DNA of 64,000 bases from Legionella rubrilucens (GCF_001468125.1 NZ_LNYT01000020.1:85102-149101); one strand, 5' to 3'. Positions 35,002-44,264 are shown, numbered from the stretch's first letter. The notes: generated by a model not told the origin, from the sequence alone. Numbers and translations: made by a program.

Positions 35002-36738
35002 GTGAGTTTACCGGCTGTAACCAGAAAAGCGACGTTAAAAGTGATAGCCAAGGCTAAAAAGGCTGGTATCACCCTGACGGGTAAAGTTCCTGATGTTTTT
35101 TTAGAGAATTCAGACAGTTCAAAGACTGAGCCTCGAAAGGCTGATCTTCAGGATTTAATGGGGTTGTTTGCGGCCACGGCGGCTAACAACTTAACAGAAA
35201 AGGAGCGGTACTATATTGAAGCGCTGATTGCAGCTCATTTAAAAGACATGGAGACAGCGTTACAAGTCAGTAAAATTGGAGAAAAGAAAAAGTCCAATTG
35301 GTGGAGCAGGCTCAAACTTATTCTCCTGGCTGCTGCGGGAACTGTCTTTTTTGGTTGTGAAGGTTTTGATGGCGTCACCGCATTATTGGGTATTTTTAAT
35401 CTGCCCACAGTAGGTATTTTTGTTGCCGGTACGGTCTTTTCTGTTCTGTCCATTCTGGTTTTTTATGCGTTTGATTTAGTCGAGATATCCCATAATCTGG
35501 GTGTGAATTTAAAAAGCGCGCCGAAGATGGTTGATCTCTACACCAAGGAACTTGAATCAATTAAGGCATTGCGTATAAAAATTAATTCAGAATGGCGCAA
35601 GAAGAAAACCCCGCAAGAGCTCGAAGAATACATTAAGTTAATCGAGGCTTTAAAAGCACGTCGGGAAGAAATTTTAAAAGACGTTGAAAAGCTGGAAAAG
35701 TCGTTGGACAGACCCATCCTGAAAGCCGCCAAATTGGTGACAGCGGCCATTACCGGGGTCATTTTCTTCAGCGGCGGTTTTTTTGCAGGCCAAACGGTGG
35801 CTCTGGCCATTGCGACGGCTATTGCAGGCAGCGTTTCCGCCACGTTCTGGCCTATTATTTTAGTCAGCGTGGGCGTTGGTCTGGCAGCACTTGCTGTCTA
35901 CTGGTTTGTCGAGCGTCCCGGTATTGAAAACCTCATTGGTCGAATGATCGGTCTTGATAAAGAAAAAATTGAGAAGTTAACGGATAAAAAAGAGAACCAC
36001 GATGAAAAGCTGGAAATTCAGAGCCTGCTTGAGAACATCAACAATCAAAAAGATCAATTAAACCATGTTTCATCCACTGAAGAGGCACTTGATAGAGAAA
36101 GGACGGCTCATAAAGGAACAATTGGAACTGCTGACAAACTAGAAAAAGAAGTGAGTACTATCTGTGCGCAAAAAAATGAATTGGTTATACAGAAAGGACG
36201 TGTGGAAGAGAAGCTGACTCAAGTAACCAAAGAAATGGAACAAGTCGTTGTTGAAAAAGAAAAAGTAAACAATGCAGCAGTTGAGATGGAAAAGCGGCTT
36301 AAAGAGGCTCAGGAAAAATTAAAGGAAATGGAGGAAACCAAAAAGCTGCTCGAAAAAACGAGACAAGAAAATCTAAGATTACAGTCCGCTTTGGAAAAGG
36401 AAACACAGCGTGCTAATGAATTAGGTAACGCGTTGGGCTTTGAAAAGGAAGAAAAAGGCAAGCTTGAACAAAAAGTGTCTCGGTTGGAATTGGCACTTTT
36501 AACGGTGGCCGAACCCATCCGTGTTGTGGTAGAAAAACCCACAGGGGGCTTATCGGCAGAATCAGTCGAGTTGGCGGATGAGGAGAAAAGCAAAACATCA
36601 CCGGATGAGGAAAAGGTATCACCTTTGGTGGCTTTAAGCCTGTTTACTACCCAACCCAAATCCCATTTGCCCGCCGCCGTGGTCAATGCCACCCAGGTGA
36701 CCCATGAAGAAAAGGTCAATAGCAAAGTATATACCTAA
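35002..36738 (+). CDS. Unknown membrane/coiled-coil protein, probable Dot/Icm effector
   Basis: 578 residues from a GTG with TGGAG 7 bases upstream. No known domain. Two hydrophobic hairpins (about 105-160 and 245-305) flank a charged coiled coil (about 180-235). The C-terminal half (about 320-490) is a long Lys/Glu heptad region. The last residues (HEEKVNSKVYT) have the Glu pair typical of Dot/Icm signals. The upstream PmrA-like box strengthens the effector reading. The gene is more AT-rich than its neighbours. Its stop overlaps that of the convergent gene at 36735. Confidence 0.82.
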   Translation: MSLPAVTRKATLKVIAKAKKAGITLTGKVPDVFLENSDSSKTEPRKADLQDLMGLFAATAANNLTEKERYYIEALIAAHLKDMETALQVSKIGEKKKSNWWSRLKLILLAAAGTVFFGCEGFDGVTALLGIFNLPTVGIFVAGTVFSVLSILVFYAFDLVEISHNLGVNLKSAPKMVDLYTKELESIKALRIKINSEWRKKKTPQELEEYIKLIEALKARREEILKDVEKLEKSLDRPILKAAKLVTAAITGVIFFSGGFFAGQTVALAIATAIAGSVSATFWPIILVSVGVGLAALAVYWFVERPGIENLIGRMIGLDKEKIEKLTDKKENHDEKLEIQSLLENINNQKDQLNHVSSTEEALDRERTAHKGTIGTADKLEKEVSTICAQKNELVIQKGRVEEKLTQVTKEMEQVVVEKEKVNNAAVEMEKRLKEAQEKLKEMEETKKLLEKTRQENLRLQSALEKETQRANELGNALGFEKEEKGKLEQKVSRLELALLTVAEPIRVVVEKPTGGLSAESVELADEEKSKTSPDEEKVSPLVALSLFTTQPKSHLPAAVVNATQVTHEEKVNSKVYT

Positions 36739-37481
36739 CAGCTCTCGGAACTCATTAAATGAGGCGAGTTAGTCACTACCTGCCGGATACCATGGCCTAT
36801 GGTGGCCAGATTAAGCGGCAGGTAAACCAATAGGGAGTGACCTTTGCGGTACTCGGGATTGATGCTGTGATAATAATCCGTCAATTCATTCTGCTCGAGA
36901 AGGGGCAGGTCGGGATGAAGGACCGCCAACTGCTGGGTGATCACCATGGGGTGATGGGCGGCTGATTGCCAGTGATTGTGCGCCTTGAGCTTGTTCACCA
37001 ATTGAAGAATCGGCCCAGGGACAGGCTTTAGCGGTCGTGGGTAGTATATCTCGCTCATGGTCGATAAAAACTGGTACTTGGTTGGCGTATTGACATTGGA
37101 GAAAAACACCAGTTCCTGCTCGGGATGACTCAATTTGTACTTCATGGCCTGAATGAGTCCGATTTTAGCCGCACTGTAACAAATGTTTAGCCGTTGATCA
37201 TGGTAAGTTCCACCCAGAAAAACAATGTATTCCCTGGCGTCCACGCAAAATAGTTGCCGGTAAATGCGCATAAAGCCGATTATACGGTCATGATTCCCAT
37301 AAAAAACAGCCAAATCACCTGGTTTGCCAACCCCTAAAACAGTATCATTGAATTGCATGGTATCTTGAATCAGGTAATGCTGGCGGGTGAATCGTTCCAG
37401 GTTTTGAACAAGCAGCGAAGGTAATGCTTCGCCTTGCTCTGTACTGAACAATTCAGTGCGTAAAATAGCTCCCGCGTCCAT
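36735..37481 (-). CDS. Unknown 248-residue protein, possibly acyltransferase-like
   Basis: I do not recognise this protein with confidence. It is soluble, without signal peptide. The segment with DLAVFYGNHDRIIGFMRIYR followed by EYIVFLGGTYHDQRLN reads as consecutive beta strands of a GNAT-like fold, with an amphipathic helix after them, but no clear acetyl-CoA pyrophosphate loop is seen. It has its own strong promoter inside the end of hda. Confidence 0.72.
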   Translation of the reverse strand: MDAGAILRTELFSTEQGEALPSLLVQNLERFTRQHYLIQDTMQFNDTVLGVGKPGDLAVFYGNHDRIIGFMRIYRQLFCVDAREYIVFLGGTYHDQRLNICYSAAKIGLIQAMKYKLSHPEQELVFFSNVNTPTKYQFLSTMSEIYYPRPLKPVPGPILQLVNKLKAHNHWQSAAHHPMVITQQLAVLHPDLPLLEQNELTDYYHSINPEYRKGHSLLVYLPLNLATIGHGIRQVVTNSPHLMSSESC

Positions 37482-37512
37482 TTTCCCTCCCTGGAAAAAG
37501 ACATAAAGGCTT

Positions 37513-37542
37513 ACTATAGTAACGACCCTTCAAAAAAGTCAA
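37513..37542 (-). promoter_or_regulatory. Sigma70 promoter of the 36735 gene
   Basis: Minus strand: TTGACT (37537-37542), 18 bases, TATAGT (37513-37518). The -35 overlaps the last codons of hda (stop at 37539). The -10 lies within the 12-bp palindrome TTACTATAGTAA (37511-37522), a possible operator. Confidence 0.6.
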
Positions 37543-38228
37543 ACACCGAGTATTTTTTTTACAAAGGGGACAGTAATTCGTCTTTGTGCGGCCAAAGACG
37601 CTTCATCAAGTTTATCCAGGATGCGTTGTAATTCATGCATGTTACGTCCGCAGCGATTGATCAGAAAAAGCGCGACGCTGCTGTTTAAATGAAATCCTCG
37701 TTTATCGGCCTGTTGCTGCAGGGCGGTGATTTTCAATTCATCATTTAATTCCCTAAGCTGCAGTACCAATCCCCAGGCAAGGCGTGAACGCAAATCGGGC
37801 AATTGAATGGCAGACGATGCCGGTGGGTGCTGTCCGCTGATTAATAGCGTTGCCTCCGATCGATCGCGAACCTGATTATAAAGATGAAACAAGGCTTCTT
37901 CCCAGGCCGCGTCGCCAGCTATCGCATCCATGTTATCCAGGGCGATTAAATCATGGGCTGCCATGCCTTCAATACTGGCCGGCCCCCATTCCCTTAAGAC
38001 ATCCAGCGGAAGATAGATCGCCTGAGGATGCAATTGACAACAGGCTTGCAGTAAATGTGATTTACCACATCCCTTCGCTCCCCAGAGGTACAGGAAATGT
38101 TCCCCCTTCCCATGCAACATGGCTTCAATCTGCTGTTTGATTAAACGGTTTTCCTCGCCCCAGCAAAAGGTATTTAAATTGGCCTGGTAATTCAATTGAA
38201 TGGCTAACGCTAACTGCTGATTATTCAT
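37539..38228 (-). CDS. hda: DnaA-related regulator Hda
   Basis: A 229-residue AAA+ protein related to DnaA domain III, which with the sliding clamp triggers hydrolysis of DnaA-bound ATP to prevent re-initiation. The modified Walker A is LWGAKGCGKSHLL and Walker B is LIALDNMDAI, and the sensor and lid segments end in ELQRILDKLDEAS. The N-terminus (QQLALAIQL) resembles the clamp-binding QL-rich motif of Hda. The start overlaps the pgsA-like stop by 4 bases. Confidence 0.9.
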   Translation of the reverse strand: MNNQQLALAIQLNYQANLNTFCWGEENRLIKQQIEAMLHGKGEHFLYLWGAKGCGKSHLLQACCQLHPQAIYLPLDVLREWGPASIEGMAAHDLIALDNMDAIAGDAAWEEALFHLYNQVRDRSEATLLISGQHPPASSAIQLPDLRSRLAWGLVLQLRELNDELKITALQQQADKRGFHLNSSVALFLINRCGRNMHELQRILDKLDEASLAAQRRITVPFVKKILGV

Positions 38229-38794
38229 TGAGGCAAACGGTTGGCAATACAGGCTTTCCTACTCCAGGTCCAGACATAATGAATGTAAGTGGCCGTTGTA
38301 GTGATGGCAGTCAAGATGATTAAGGTTTGAATTAAATAATCGGTAATGGGGAAAAAAGCCAGTTCGAAAAGGCAGACAGTGACTAAGGCCAGTTGTAAGG
38401 TGGTGTTGATTTTACTGAGTCGGGTAGGCTCAAAATCCAATTGACGCTGAATGAACCAGTACCAGGCCAGAACACCCATCGAGATAGTGACATCCCGTAA
38501 AAAAACCAGAATAACCAACCACCAGGGCAGTTGCCCAATCAAGGCTAAGGAAATAAAACTGGATGCAATTAATAATTTATCCGCCAGGGGATCAATGAAT
38601 GAGCCAAAAAGGCTCTGCCAGCTGAAATGCCTCGCCAGCCAGCCATCAAAGCCATCGGTAAATCCTGCAAGCATGAACACGTAAAAGGCTATCGGGTAAT
38701 TTTTACGATAAAGATAAACCAAAAAAGGAATAATCAATATCAGCCGTAATACGGTCAATGCATTAGGAATATGTTTTAGTATCGGGTGAGACAC
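38225..38794 (-). CDS. CDP-alcohol phosphatidyltransferase (PgsA-like)
   Basis: A 189-residue inner membrane enzyme with about five membrane segments. The CDP-alcohol phosphotransferase signature is complete: DG...DGWLAR, then eight residues, G, FIDP and ADK (about residues 47-73). It probably makes phosphatidylglycerol phosphate from CDP-diacylglycerol; cardiolipin synthase of the same superfamily is the alternative. The overlap with hda suggests co-expression. Confidence 0.88.
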   Translation of the reverse strand: MSHPILKHIPNALTVLRLILIIPFLVYLYRKNYPIAFYVFMLAGFTDGFDGWLARHFSWQSLFGSFIDPLADKLLIASSFISLALIGQLPWWLVILVFLRDVTISMGVLAWYWFIQRQLDFEPTRLSKINTTLQLALVTVCLFELAFFPITDYLIQTLIILTAITTTATYIHYVWTWSRKACIANRLPQ

Positions 38795-38880
38795 AATAAT
38801 TTATTGACCTTTTGTTTTTGGCCAGCAAGAGCAAGGCTGCCGCCTTGCTGCCACGATTCTATTATTAATCGCCCTCAAGT

Positions 38881-40077
38881 TTATACAATCCTGCCGCGAC
38901 TGTCACCTTGTTGCGAAGGTGATTTGTTAAGCGAAAGACCGGATCCTGTCATTAAACTGCAAATCCCAATCAGGCTCATCAGGCACATAAAGGGCACAAC
39001 ACGCTCAATACTGAGCAGGCTGCTGATTAAACTGAACAGCGCGGAACAGGCAAACTGACAGAACAGGGTCAATGCCAGTGCGGTGGCCATGTGCCGAGGA
39101 AAAGGACGCACCGACGCGGCGGTGCTCGACGCGACGATAAAACCTGTGCCGAAATAATACACCATCATCGGTAAAATAAAGAGAAAAACGAGGCTGGCGT
39201 CTGTCCACGAAAAGAAAACCATCAGGAAGGCGCTGGCAGCAAAAAAGCGCACCCCCAGCACCACAAGCTGGGCGCTGCTGAAATAACGGCTGAGCAAACC
39301 ACAAGCCCCTGTTCCCAGCAAGTGCATGATGGCCATGAGTGTTTTAATGCTGCCATACTGGCTGACGCTAAACCCCCCGCCCTGGATTAAAATAAACGAA
39401 GCGCTGGTATTGAATGCCGATTCACCGGCCATCATAAAAGCCGATACAAGCAGGTAGCGCACAAACAGGGCGTTGTGAAAAACCAGTTTAATCGTTTGCC
39501 GTAAGGTCAAAGCATCCGCTGGTGTGGTGCGGGTTTCATCGATGCAGGCAGTGAAACACAGTAATAACAATCCATACGCGGCCATGGTGAGCATGGCAGT
39601 CTGCCAGGGCCAATACTGATGAATACGCCCGCCTATAAAAGGCAGAAAGCAGATAAATAAACCGGCTAACGAAAATAAAAAAGCAAATTGCCGGGTGGCC
39701 TGCTGTTCATTATGGGTGTCATTCACCATCGCCCGACCCATGAGCAGGGTGGCGCCCACAGCAACGCCCTGCATGAAACGGCATGAAAGAAAAAGAAGCA
39801 CGGAATGACTGAATGAACAAAGCCAATTGCTGAGGGTATAAAGCAATAGGCCTGAGATAACGATGGGCTTGCGGCCGTGGCGTTCAGACAGTTGGCTCCA
39901 TAAAAGCATGCTGACGGCTTTACCGGCTAAAAAAAGGCTGATGGTCAATTGGGCTACCCGTGGGGTCACATTAAAAAAAGCAGCCAGTTGCGGCAAAGCC
40001 GGGGTTATAAAATGGATGCTCATATTGCCCAGGAACCACGTCAATAAAATCATTATCCAGGCTGATTTTCTCATCAT
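38881..40077 (-). CDS. MFS transporter (DHA1/Bcr-like), siderophore operon gene 3
   Basis: A 398-residue, 12-segment major facilitator. The loop 2-3 motif is SERHGRKPIVISG and the N-terminus resembles Bcr/CflA exporters (HFITPALPQLAAFF). Its ATG overlaps the stop of the preceding MFS gene by 4 bases, so it belongs to the Fur-controlled siderophore operon. In the L. pneumophila lbtABC operon one MFS exports legiobactin and the other mediates its uptake across the inner membrane; a similar division is likely, but I cannot assign direction from sequence. Confidence 0.88.
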   Translation of the reverse strand: MMRKSAWIMILLTWFLGNMSIHFITPALPQLAAFFNVTPRVAQLTISLFLAGKAVSMLLWSQLSERHGRKPIVISGLLLYTLSNWLCSFSHSVLLFLSCRFMQGVAVGATLLMGRAMVNDTHNEQQATRQFAFLFSLAGLFICFLPFIGGRIHQYWPWQTAMLTMAAYGLLLLCFTACIDETRTTPADALTLRQTIKLVFHNALFVRYLLVSAFMMAGESAFNTSASFILIQGGGFSVSQYGSIKTLMAIMHLLGTGACGLLSRYFSSAQLVVLGVRFFAASAFLMVFFSWTDASLVFLFILPMMVYYFGTGFIVASSTAASVRPFPRHMATALALTLFCQFACSALFSLISSLLSIERVVPFMCLMSLIGICSLMTGSGLSLNKSPSQQGDSRGRIV

Positions 40078-41270
40078 GGCGCCTCAACAGCGGATTGAAA
40101 GGGGGAGCGGTGCGGCAGCGTCACTGTCGAAGCAAGCAAGGCCATTACGGCATAGATAGCCGCAACCGCTAAAAACAATTGAGCAAGGCTCATAAACCCT
40201 GCCAGATACCCCCCAAGGCAAAGACCCGTTAAATTACCAAGTTTGGCTAATGAGTTAGCCACCCCCAGGGCATAGCCCTGTTGTTGATGCCTGTCACTGA
40301 TTAGAGTAAACAGGGCAGGCAGAAGCGCGGCAAACACCACCCCCCAAAGAAGACGCAGACAAATCAGGCTGAACCGGTTAATAAACAAACCCTGTGCCAG
40401 CAGGATGAGCGCACCCAATAAGCAAAAGCCCAATAAGTAATATTTAATCCGTTGCGGGTGCAGGCGGCATTGATCAAATCGCCGCCCGCACCATTCCGAA
40501 ACCAGAAGCAGGGAGACTGCAGGCAGAGAATAAAGCAGGCCGATGAACACGGCATCAGCCTGAAGCAAGCGGGCAATCGCCACAGAAAAGACAGGATCAG
40601 TTAAACATTTGGCCATCTGGGTCAACAGAATCAATAAACCAATGACGCTGGTAAAAAATCCCATGGACATCAGCGAAGTCCCTTTTTTCATGGGGAAATT
40701 GACTTGTCGGCGACCGGAGTCCGGCAACTGCTTTTGCATGACCAGTGCCGTCATCAGGCTGAGCAGCAAGGCTGTGCTGTAAAGGCCGCGATAACCGGTG
40801 TAGGTCAGACATAAACCGCCAACAAGGCCTGCGACGGTCGTAGCGACGGCTTTGGCGGATTGCAGGCGTGCCAATTGACGGCTTTTACGATGCCAGTCGC
40901 AAAGGGATAAGGCATAGGTTTGCATGGCGACAATGAATCCGGCAAAGCCGCCTTGAATAATACGGACAATGAGGATGGCTGAGGCCGAATGGACTGCAAG
41001 CATCAGACCCTGACAGAAGACCAAAGCCCAGGCCGCCCGCATCAACATCCGTTTGTATCCCCAGCGATCGGCCAACCGGCCCCACAAAGGTCCCATGATA
41101 ATGTTAGCTACCATGGGCAATGCCAGGGCTAAGGTACTGTAAAAAACAGCGGCTTCAAAGGAGCTGGATTGGCTTGCAACCAGCAGGGGAAGAAACGGAT
41201 TCGTCATTTCCATCGCAAGCAGCATGACGAACTGGCTGGCGAGAAGGAGCCATTCTAAACGCTTGCTCAT
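40074..41270 (-). CDS. MFS transporter, siderophore operon gene 2
   Basis: A 398-residue major facilitator with twelve hydrophobic segments and the loop 2-3 motif GRLADRWGYKRMLM. It overlaps the synthetase gene by 4 bases (ATGA, 41267-41270) and the next MFS gene by 4 bases, so the three are translated as a unit. By position it corresponds to LbtB, the exporter of legiobactin in L. pneumophila; this is inference from gene order. Confidence 0.88.
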   Translation of the reverse strand: MSKRLEWLLLASQFVMLLAMEMTNPFLPLLVASQSSSFEAAVFYSTLALALPMVANIIMGPLWGRLADRWGYKRMLMRAAWALVFCQGLMLAVHSASAILIVRIIQGGFAGFIVAMQTYALSLCDWHRKSRQLARLQSAKAVATTVAGLVGGLCLTYTGYRGLYSTALLLSLMTALVMQKQLPDSGRRQVNFPMKKGTSLMSMGFFTSVIGLLILLTQMAKCLTDPVFSVAIARLLQADAVFIGLLYSLPAVSLLLVSEWCGRRFDQCRLHPQRIKYYLLGFCLLGALILLAQGLFINRFSLICLRLLWGVVFAALLPALFTLISDRHQQQGYALGVANSLAKLGNLTGLCLGGYLAGFMSLAQLFLAVAAIYAVMALLASTVTLPHRSPFQSAVEAP

Positions 41271-42997
41271 GATAATGAACTCAACGGATTAGCAATGAAG
41301 GTAAACAAATCCTCCTGGTTTCCTTGAAGCCGCATGGATAACAGGCTTTTATGCGGCCACGGCCTGACTAGAATTTTTTGATAATACCAATCGGCAAGAT
41401 CAGCAGGAACGGCGGAAGCCAGTTCGGCGAACAAACGCTTTAATTCGCTACCTGCCCGCTGCCATAATTCGCAGGCTGTAACCTGGGCATGCTGATTCAG
41501 GGTCGCGATCACATGGGCCAGATTGCTTTGCAGATTGCCATGGATGAATTTGTCGCACACCGGGCCAAGTTCAGGACTGGCTAAGGTTGAATCTGGATGC
41601 AAACGGGGTTTGTCGACATGATCATAAACGGGATGGGTCGATAGGCGGATTCCCCCGAGGTCGCGGACAACCAGGGCAGAGGGAAGGTGATTATCAAAAC
41701 GGATTAAGGTATTTTGCTGGTGGCTTTCCATGGCAAGGCCGTAGTGCATCATCAGATGCAGTTGGCCGGCAAGCACCAGACGGCAATAAACAGTAAAATA
41801 CTCAAGCGGAGACAGACCGCTGGCTTCAATGATTTCAAGCAGCAAAGGCGAAGGCCCTGCGGGTGATTTGGCCAGAAGTGCGGCCAGGGGAATTAAGCGC
41901 TGTGTTTCGTGCTGGACAAAAACAATCGGGTTTTCCCGCAGGAGCAAAGCGGCCTGATTGCGTTGATGGGAGGGGATGGCGGAATGATGAATATTGATTC
42001 CGGCGAGGTCACTGGCTAAAAAAAGCGTGCCTCGATAGTGATCATTACCCTGCAGAAGCTCATTAATCCAGGAAGACAAGACGGGGCCGTTGTCCACCGA
42101 AGCCTGAGAAACGGTGCGCAACGCCGACGTGGTGTGCACTGCGGCTGCCAATTTTAAATGGCAGCTTTTGTCGCCCTGCGTCATCATGGTGCGAAAGGAC
42201 ATGGAAGGGCGAGTGAGTTGATGATGAGGAATGAAAAGTAATTCTTTATTATCGAGTAGTTCAGTACACAGGCTCTGAATTTTATTACGCCATTGCCAGG
42301 GATGGATGGGCAATGGGTAATAGTCCTCTGGGTTCATTTGTTTAAAGCAGAGATTTTCGCGCCAGCATTGATACTCGTGTGGAAATTGGCTTTGGAGCAG
42401 GGACTGATAATCCATGCGGCCATGGCTTAAGTGCGCACGATCACGCCGCAACGCACCCCAGTGAATGGCTACCTGGGCATTGAATTCCGGCGAATATTGC
42501 ATGACTTCGCGACGGTTGAATCCCATTTTACAACGAAAATTGGGGTGATGGGGATGCCCTGTGCATCCCCATTGTTCCAGTAGCCCCATGCTCTCCTGCG
42601 CACAACATTGGTTTAGCCAGTTCCAGAACGTTCGACCATGAAGCTGCCTTTTTAAATCGGCCTGCCAGCGTTGGCGATAGGCTAAGGCCAGTGCTTCATT
42701 GGCGATGCTTTCATTGAGTTCCTGACGCAAAGTCTGCCAGTGGTAAAAGGCGCTGGCCGGGTGGGTCTGTTTCATTCTGTCTTTCAATAAATCAAGCCAA
42801 TCATGAACGTGATGACTTGGAGGGGCTGAAACCAGTTGTTCCATGATGGCCGCCTGCTTAAGACGCTGCAGACAGTCACGGTGGGCAACCGTAATGTAAT
42901 GATCCACGGCGTTTTGCGGAAGACCAATACCTACTTCAAATAACAGGAAGCGTAATTGATGACTTAAATCATGAAAATTACCGTATGCAAGTGCCAT
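41267..42997 (-). CDS. IucA/IucC-family NIS siderophore synthetase (LbtA/FrgA type)
   Basis: A 576-residue ATP-dependent synthetase that joins citrate or similar carboxylates to amines. IucA/IucC landmarks are HPHHPNFRCKMGF (with the substrate HP-K-R pattern), PIHPWQWRNKI, PSMSFRTMM, the HLKLAAAVHTTSALRT block, and the FhuF-like C-terminal region. The ATG at 42997 has GGAA upstream; a TTG at 43018 is open but lacks a ribosome site. L. pneumophila has two such enzymes, LbtA (rhizoferrin-type legiobactin) and FrgA. Operon layout with two MFS genes favours the lbtA arrangement; I cannot decide between them and leave the symbol open. Confidence 0.9.
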   Translation of the reverse strand: MALAYGNFHDLSHQLRFLLFEVGIGLPQNAVDHYITVAHRDCLQRLKQAAIMEQLVSAPPSHHVHDWLDLLKDRMKQTHPASAFYHWQTLRQELNESIANEALALAYRQRWQADLKRQLHGRTFWNWLNQCCAQESMGLLEQWGCTGHPHHPNFRCKMGFNRREVMQYSPEFNAQVAIHWGALRRDRAHLSHGRMDYQSLLQSQFPHEYQCWRENLCFKQMNPEDYYPLPIHPWQWRNKIQSLCTELLDNKELLFIPHHQLTRPSMSFRTMMTQGDKSCHLKLAAAVHTTSALRTVSQASVDNGPVLSSWINELLQGNDHYRGTLFLASDLAGINIHHSAIPSHQRNQAALLLRENPIVFVQHETQRLIPLAALLAKSPAGPSPLLLEIIEASGLSPLEYFTVYCRLVLAGQLHLMMHYGLAMESHQQNTLIRFDNHLPSALVVRDLGGIRLSTHPVYDHVDKPRLHPDSTLASPELGPVCDKFIHGNLQSNLAHVIATLNQHAQVTACELWQRAGSELKRLFAELASAVPADLADWYYQKILVRPWPHKSLLSMRLQGNQEDLFTFIANPLSSLS

Positions 42998-43027
42998 AGT
43001 CTGAATTCCATCAACCAAGATGGATCA

Positions 43028-43057
43028 AATATAAATGATAATCATTCTCATTTTCAA
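43028..43057 (-). promoter_or_regulatory. Fur box within the siderophore operon promoter
   Basis: ATAAATGATAATCATTCTC (43031-43049) matches 15 of 19 positions of the Fur consensus, including an uninterrupted AATGATAATCATT core. On the minus strand it lies between TTGAAA (43052-43057) and TATATT (43028-43033), spacer 18, so iron-loaded Fur should repress the operon. The -10 is about 30 bases from the ATG at 42997. Confidence 0.85.
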
Positions 43058-43222
43058 GTGGGATTTTACGGCTTCGTACACGCACTCCCGGAGGAAGAGG
43101 AAGGGGGCAACCAGAGGGTGCGTGCGCAGTCTTTCAGAGGCGGGCGGTAAAATAGTTCCGGACTGCTTTTATCTGCCCTCCCTCCTGGGAGAGGGTCAGG
43201 AAAGAGCCTCACGGGGCCATGC

Positions 43223-43489
43223 TCAATCTTCTTTTTTGCGATAGATCACAGCCGTATTGCCAATGACCTGAATGAGTTCGGCCTGCAAGGCGTCACAGAG
43301 ATCGTGAATCATGATTTCGCGATCTTCTTTTTCAGCACCATTAATTTTTACTTTAATCAACTCATGCGCGTTAAGGGCATGGCTGGTTTCTTCAATAACG
43401 GGAGGGGTCAACCCTTTGGCACCGATCAAGATGACTGGTTTTAAATGATGGGCTTTGGCTTTTAGAGCCTGTTTAAACGCAGTGTTCAC
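43223..43489 (-). CDS. yhbY: YhbY-type RNA-binding protein (CRM domain)
   Basis: An 88-residue CRM-domain protein associated with 50S subunit precursors. The fold-defining pieces are LKPVILIGAKGLTPPVIEE (GxxG loop), the ELIKVKI strand and QVIGNTAVIYRK at the end. It is divergent from rlmE, an arrangement common in gammaproteobacteria. Its ribosome function fits the neighbouring 23S rRNA methyltransferase. Confidence 0.94.
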   Translation of the reverse strand: MNTAFKQALKAKAHHLKPVILIGAKGLTPPVIEETSHALNAHELIKVKINGAEKEDREIMIHDLCDALQAELIQVIGNTAVIYRKKED

Positions 43490-43592
43490 TCGGGGATCCT
43501 GAGAAAATAAATGGCGAATTATTGCACGTTTTGCTGGGAAAAGGTAGTAAATTTAAGTATGATAGTCTGAGTTTTCCATTACATTTTTCAGT

Positions 43593-44213
43593 ATGCCACG
43601 TTCCAAAAGCAGTAAGCGATGGTTGCAAGAACATTTTGATGATGTTTATGTCAAAAAAGCGCAATCAGAAGGTTATCGAAGCCGCGCCGTTTATAAACTG
43701 AAGGAAGTGGATGTTAAAGAACATCTGCTTCGCCCGGGCATGACGGTGGTTGACCTGGGCGCCGCGCCAGGCGGCTGGACTCAATACGTCAGCCAAAAAC
43801 TGGAGGGCCATGGGCGCATTGTTGCCCTGGATATTTTACCCATGGATGCCTTGCCTGACGTCGATTTCATTCAGGGTGATTTCCGTGAAGACGACGTGCT
43901 GCATCAATTGACGAATTTAATTCCTGAGCGCAGTGTGGACTTGCTTTTATCCGATATGGCCCCAAATATGAGCGGTACGGCCGCTGTGGATATTCCTCGC
44001 GCGATGTATCTTGCGGAATTAGCTTTTGATTTTGCCGATAAGACTCTTAAGCCTGGCGGTTCAATGCTGATAAAAATATTTCATGGTGCGGGGTTTGATG
44101 AGTTGATCAAACAGGCCCGCACGCGATTTGAAAAAGTAGTTATTCGTAAACCAATGGCCTCACGTTCTCGCTCGCGAGAAACCTATTTGCTGGCGAAGGG
44201 CTATAATTTATAG
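43593..44213 (+). CDS. rlmE: 23S rRNA 2'-O-methyltransferase RlmE (FtsJ)
   Basis: A 206-residue enzyme methylating U2552 of 23S rRNA. S-adenosylmethionine binding is seen in [15 protein letters not shown]. The K-D-K-E catalytic tetrad is represented by Lys in the N-terminal SRAVYKL stretch, Asp in [11 protein letters not shown], Lys in [11 protein letters not shown] and Glu near the C-terminal RSRETYLL. The length matches the family. It sits 51 bases before ftsH, the classic rlmE-ftsH pair. Confidence 0.97.
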   Translation: MPRSKSSKRWLQEHFDDVYVKKAQSEGYRSRAVYKLKEVDVKEHLLRPGMTVVDLGAAPGGWTQYVSQKLEGHGRIVALDILPMDALPDVDFIQGDFREDDVLHQLTNLIPERSVDLLLSDMAPNMSGTAAVDIPRAMYLAELAFDFADKTLKPGGSMLIKIFHGAGFDELIKQARTRFEKVVIRKPMASRSRSRETYLLAKGYNL

Positions 44214-44264
44214 TAACTTTATCGTTCTAACGACGTAGAAATACGTATAATTGAGGTTAATACT

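Noticed and set aside
43050-43222. Possible CRISPR or mobile element in the gap before yhbY
   Set aside because: Only one short CTCCC/GGGAGAGGG hairpin motif is seen; no direct repeats with spacers, no transposase remnant. No CRISPR array, insertion sequence or prophage was seen anywhere in the window.
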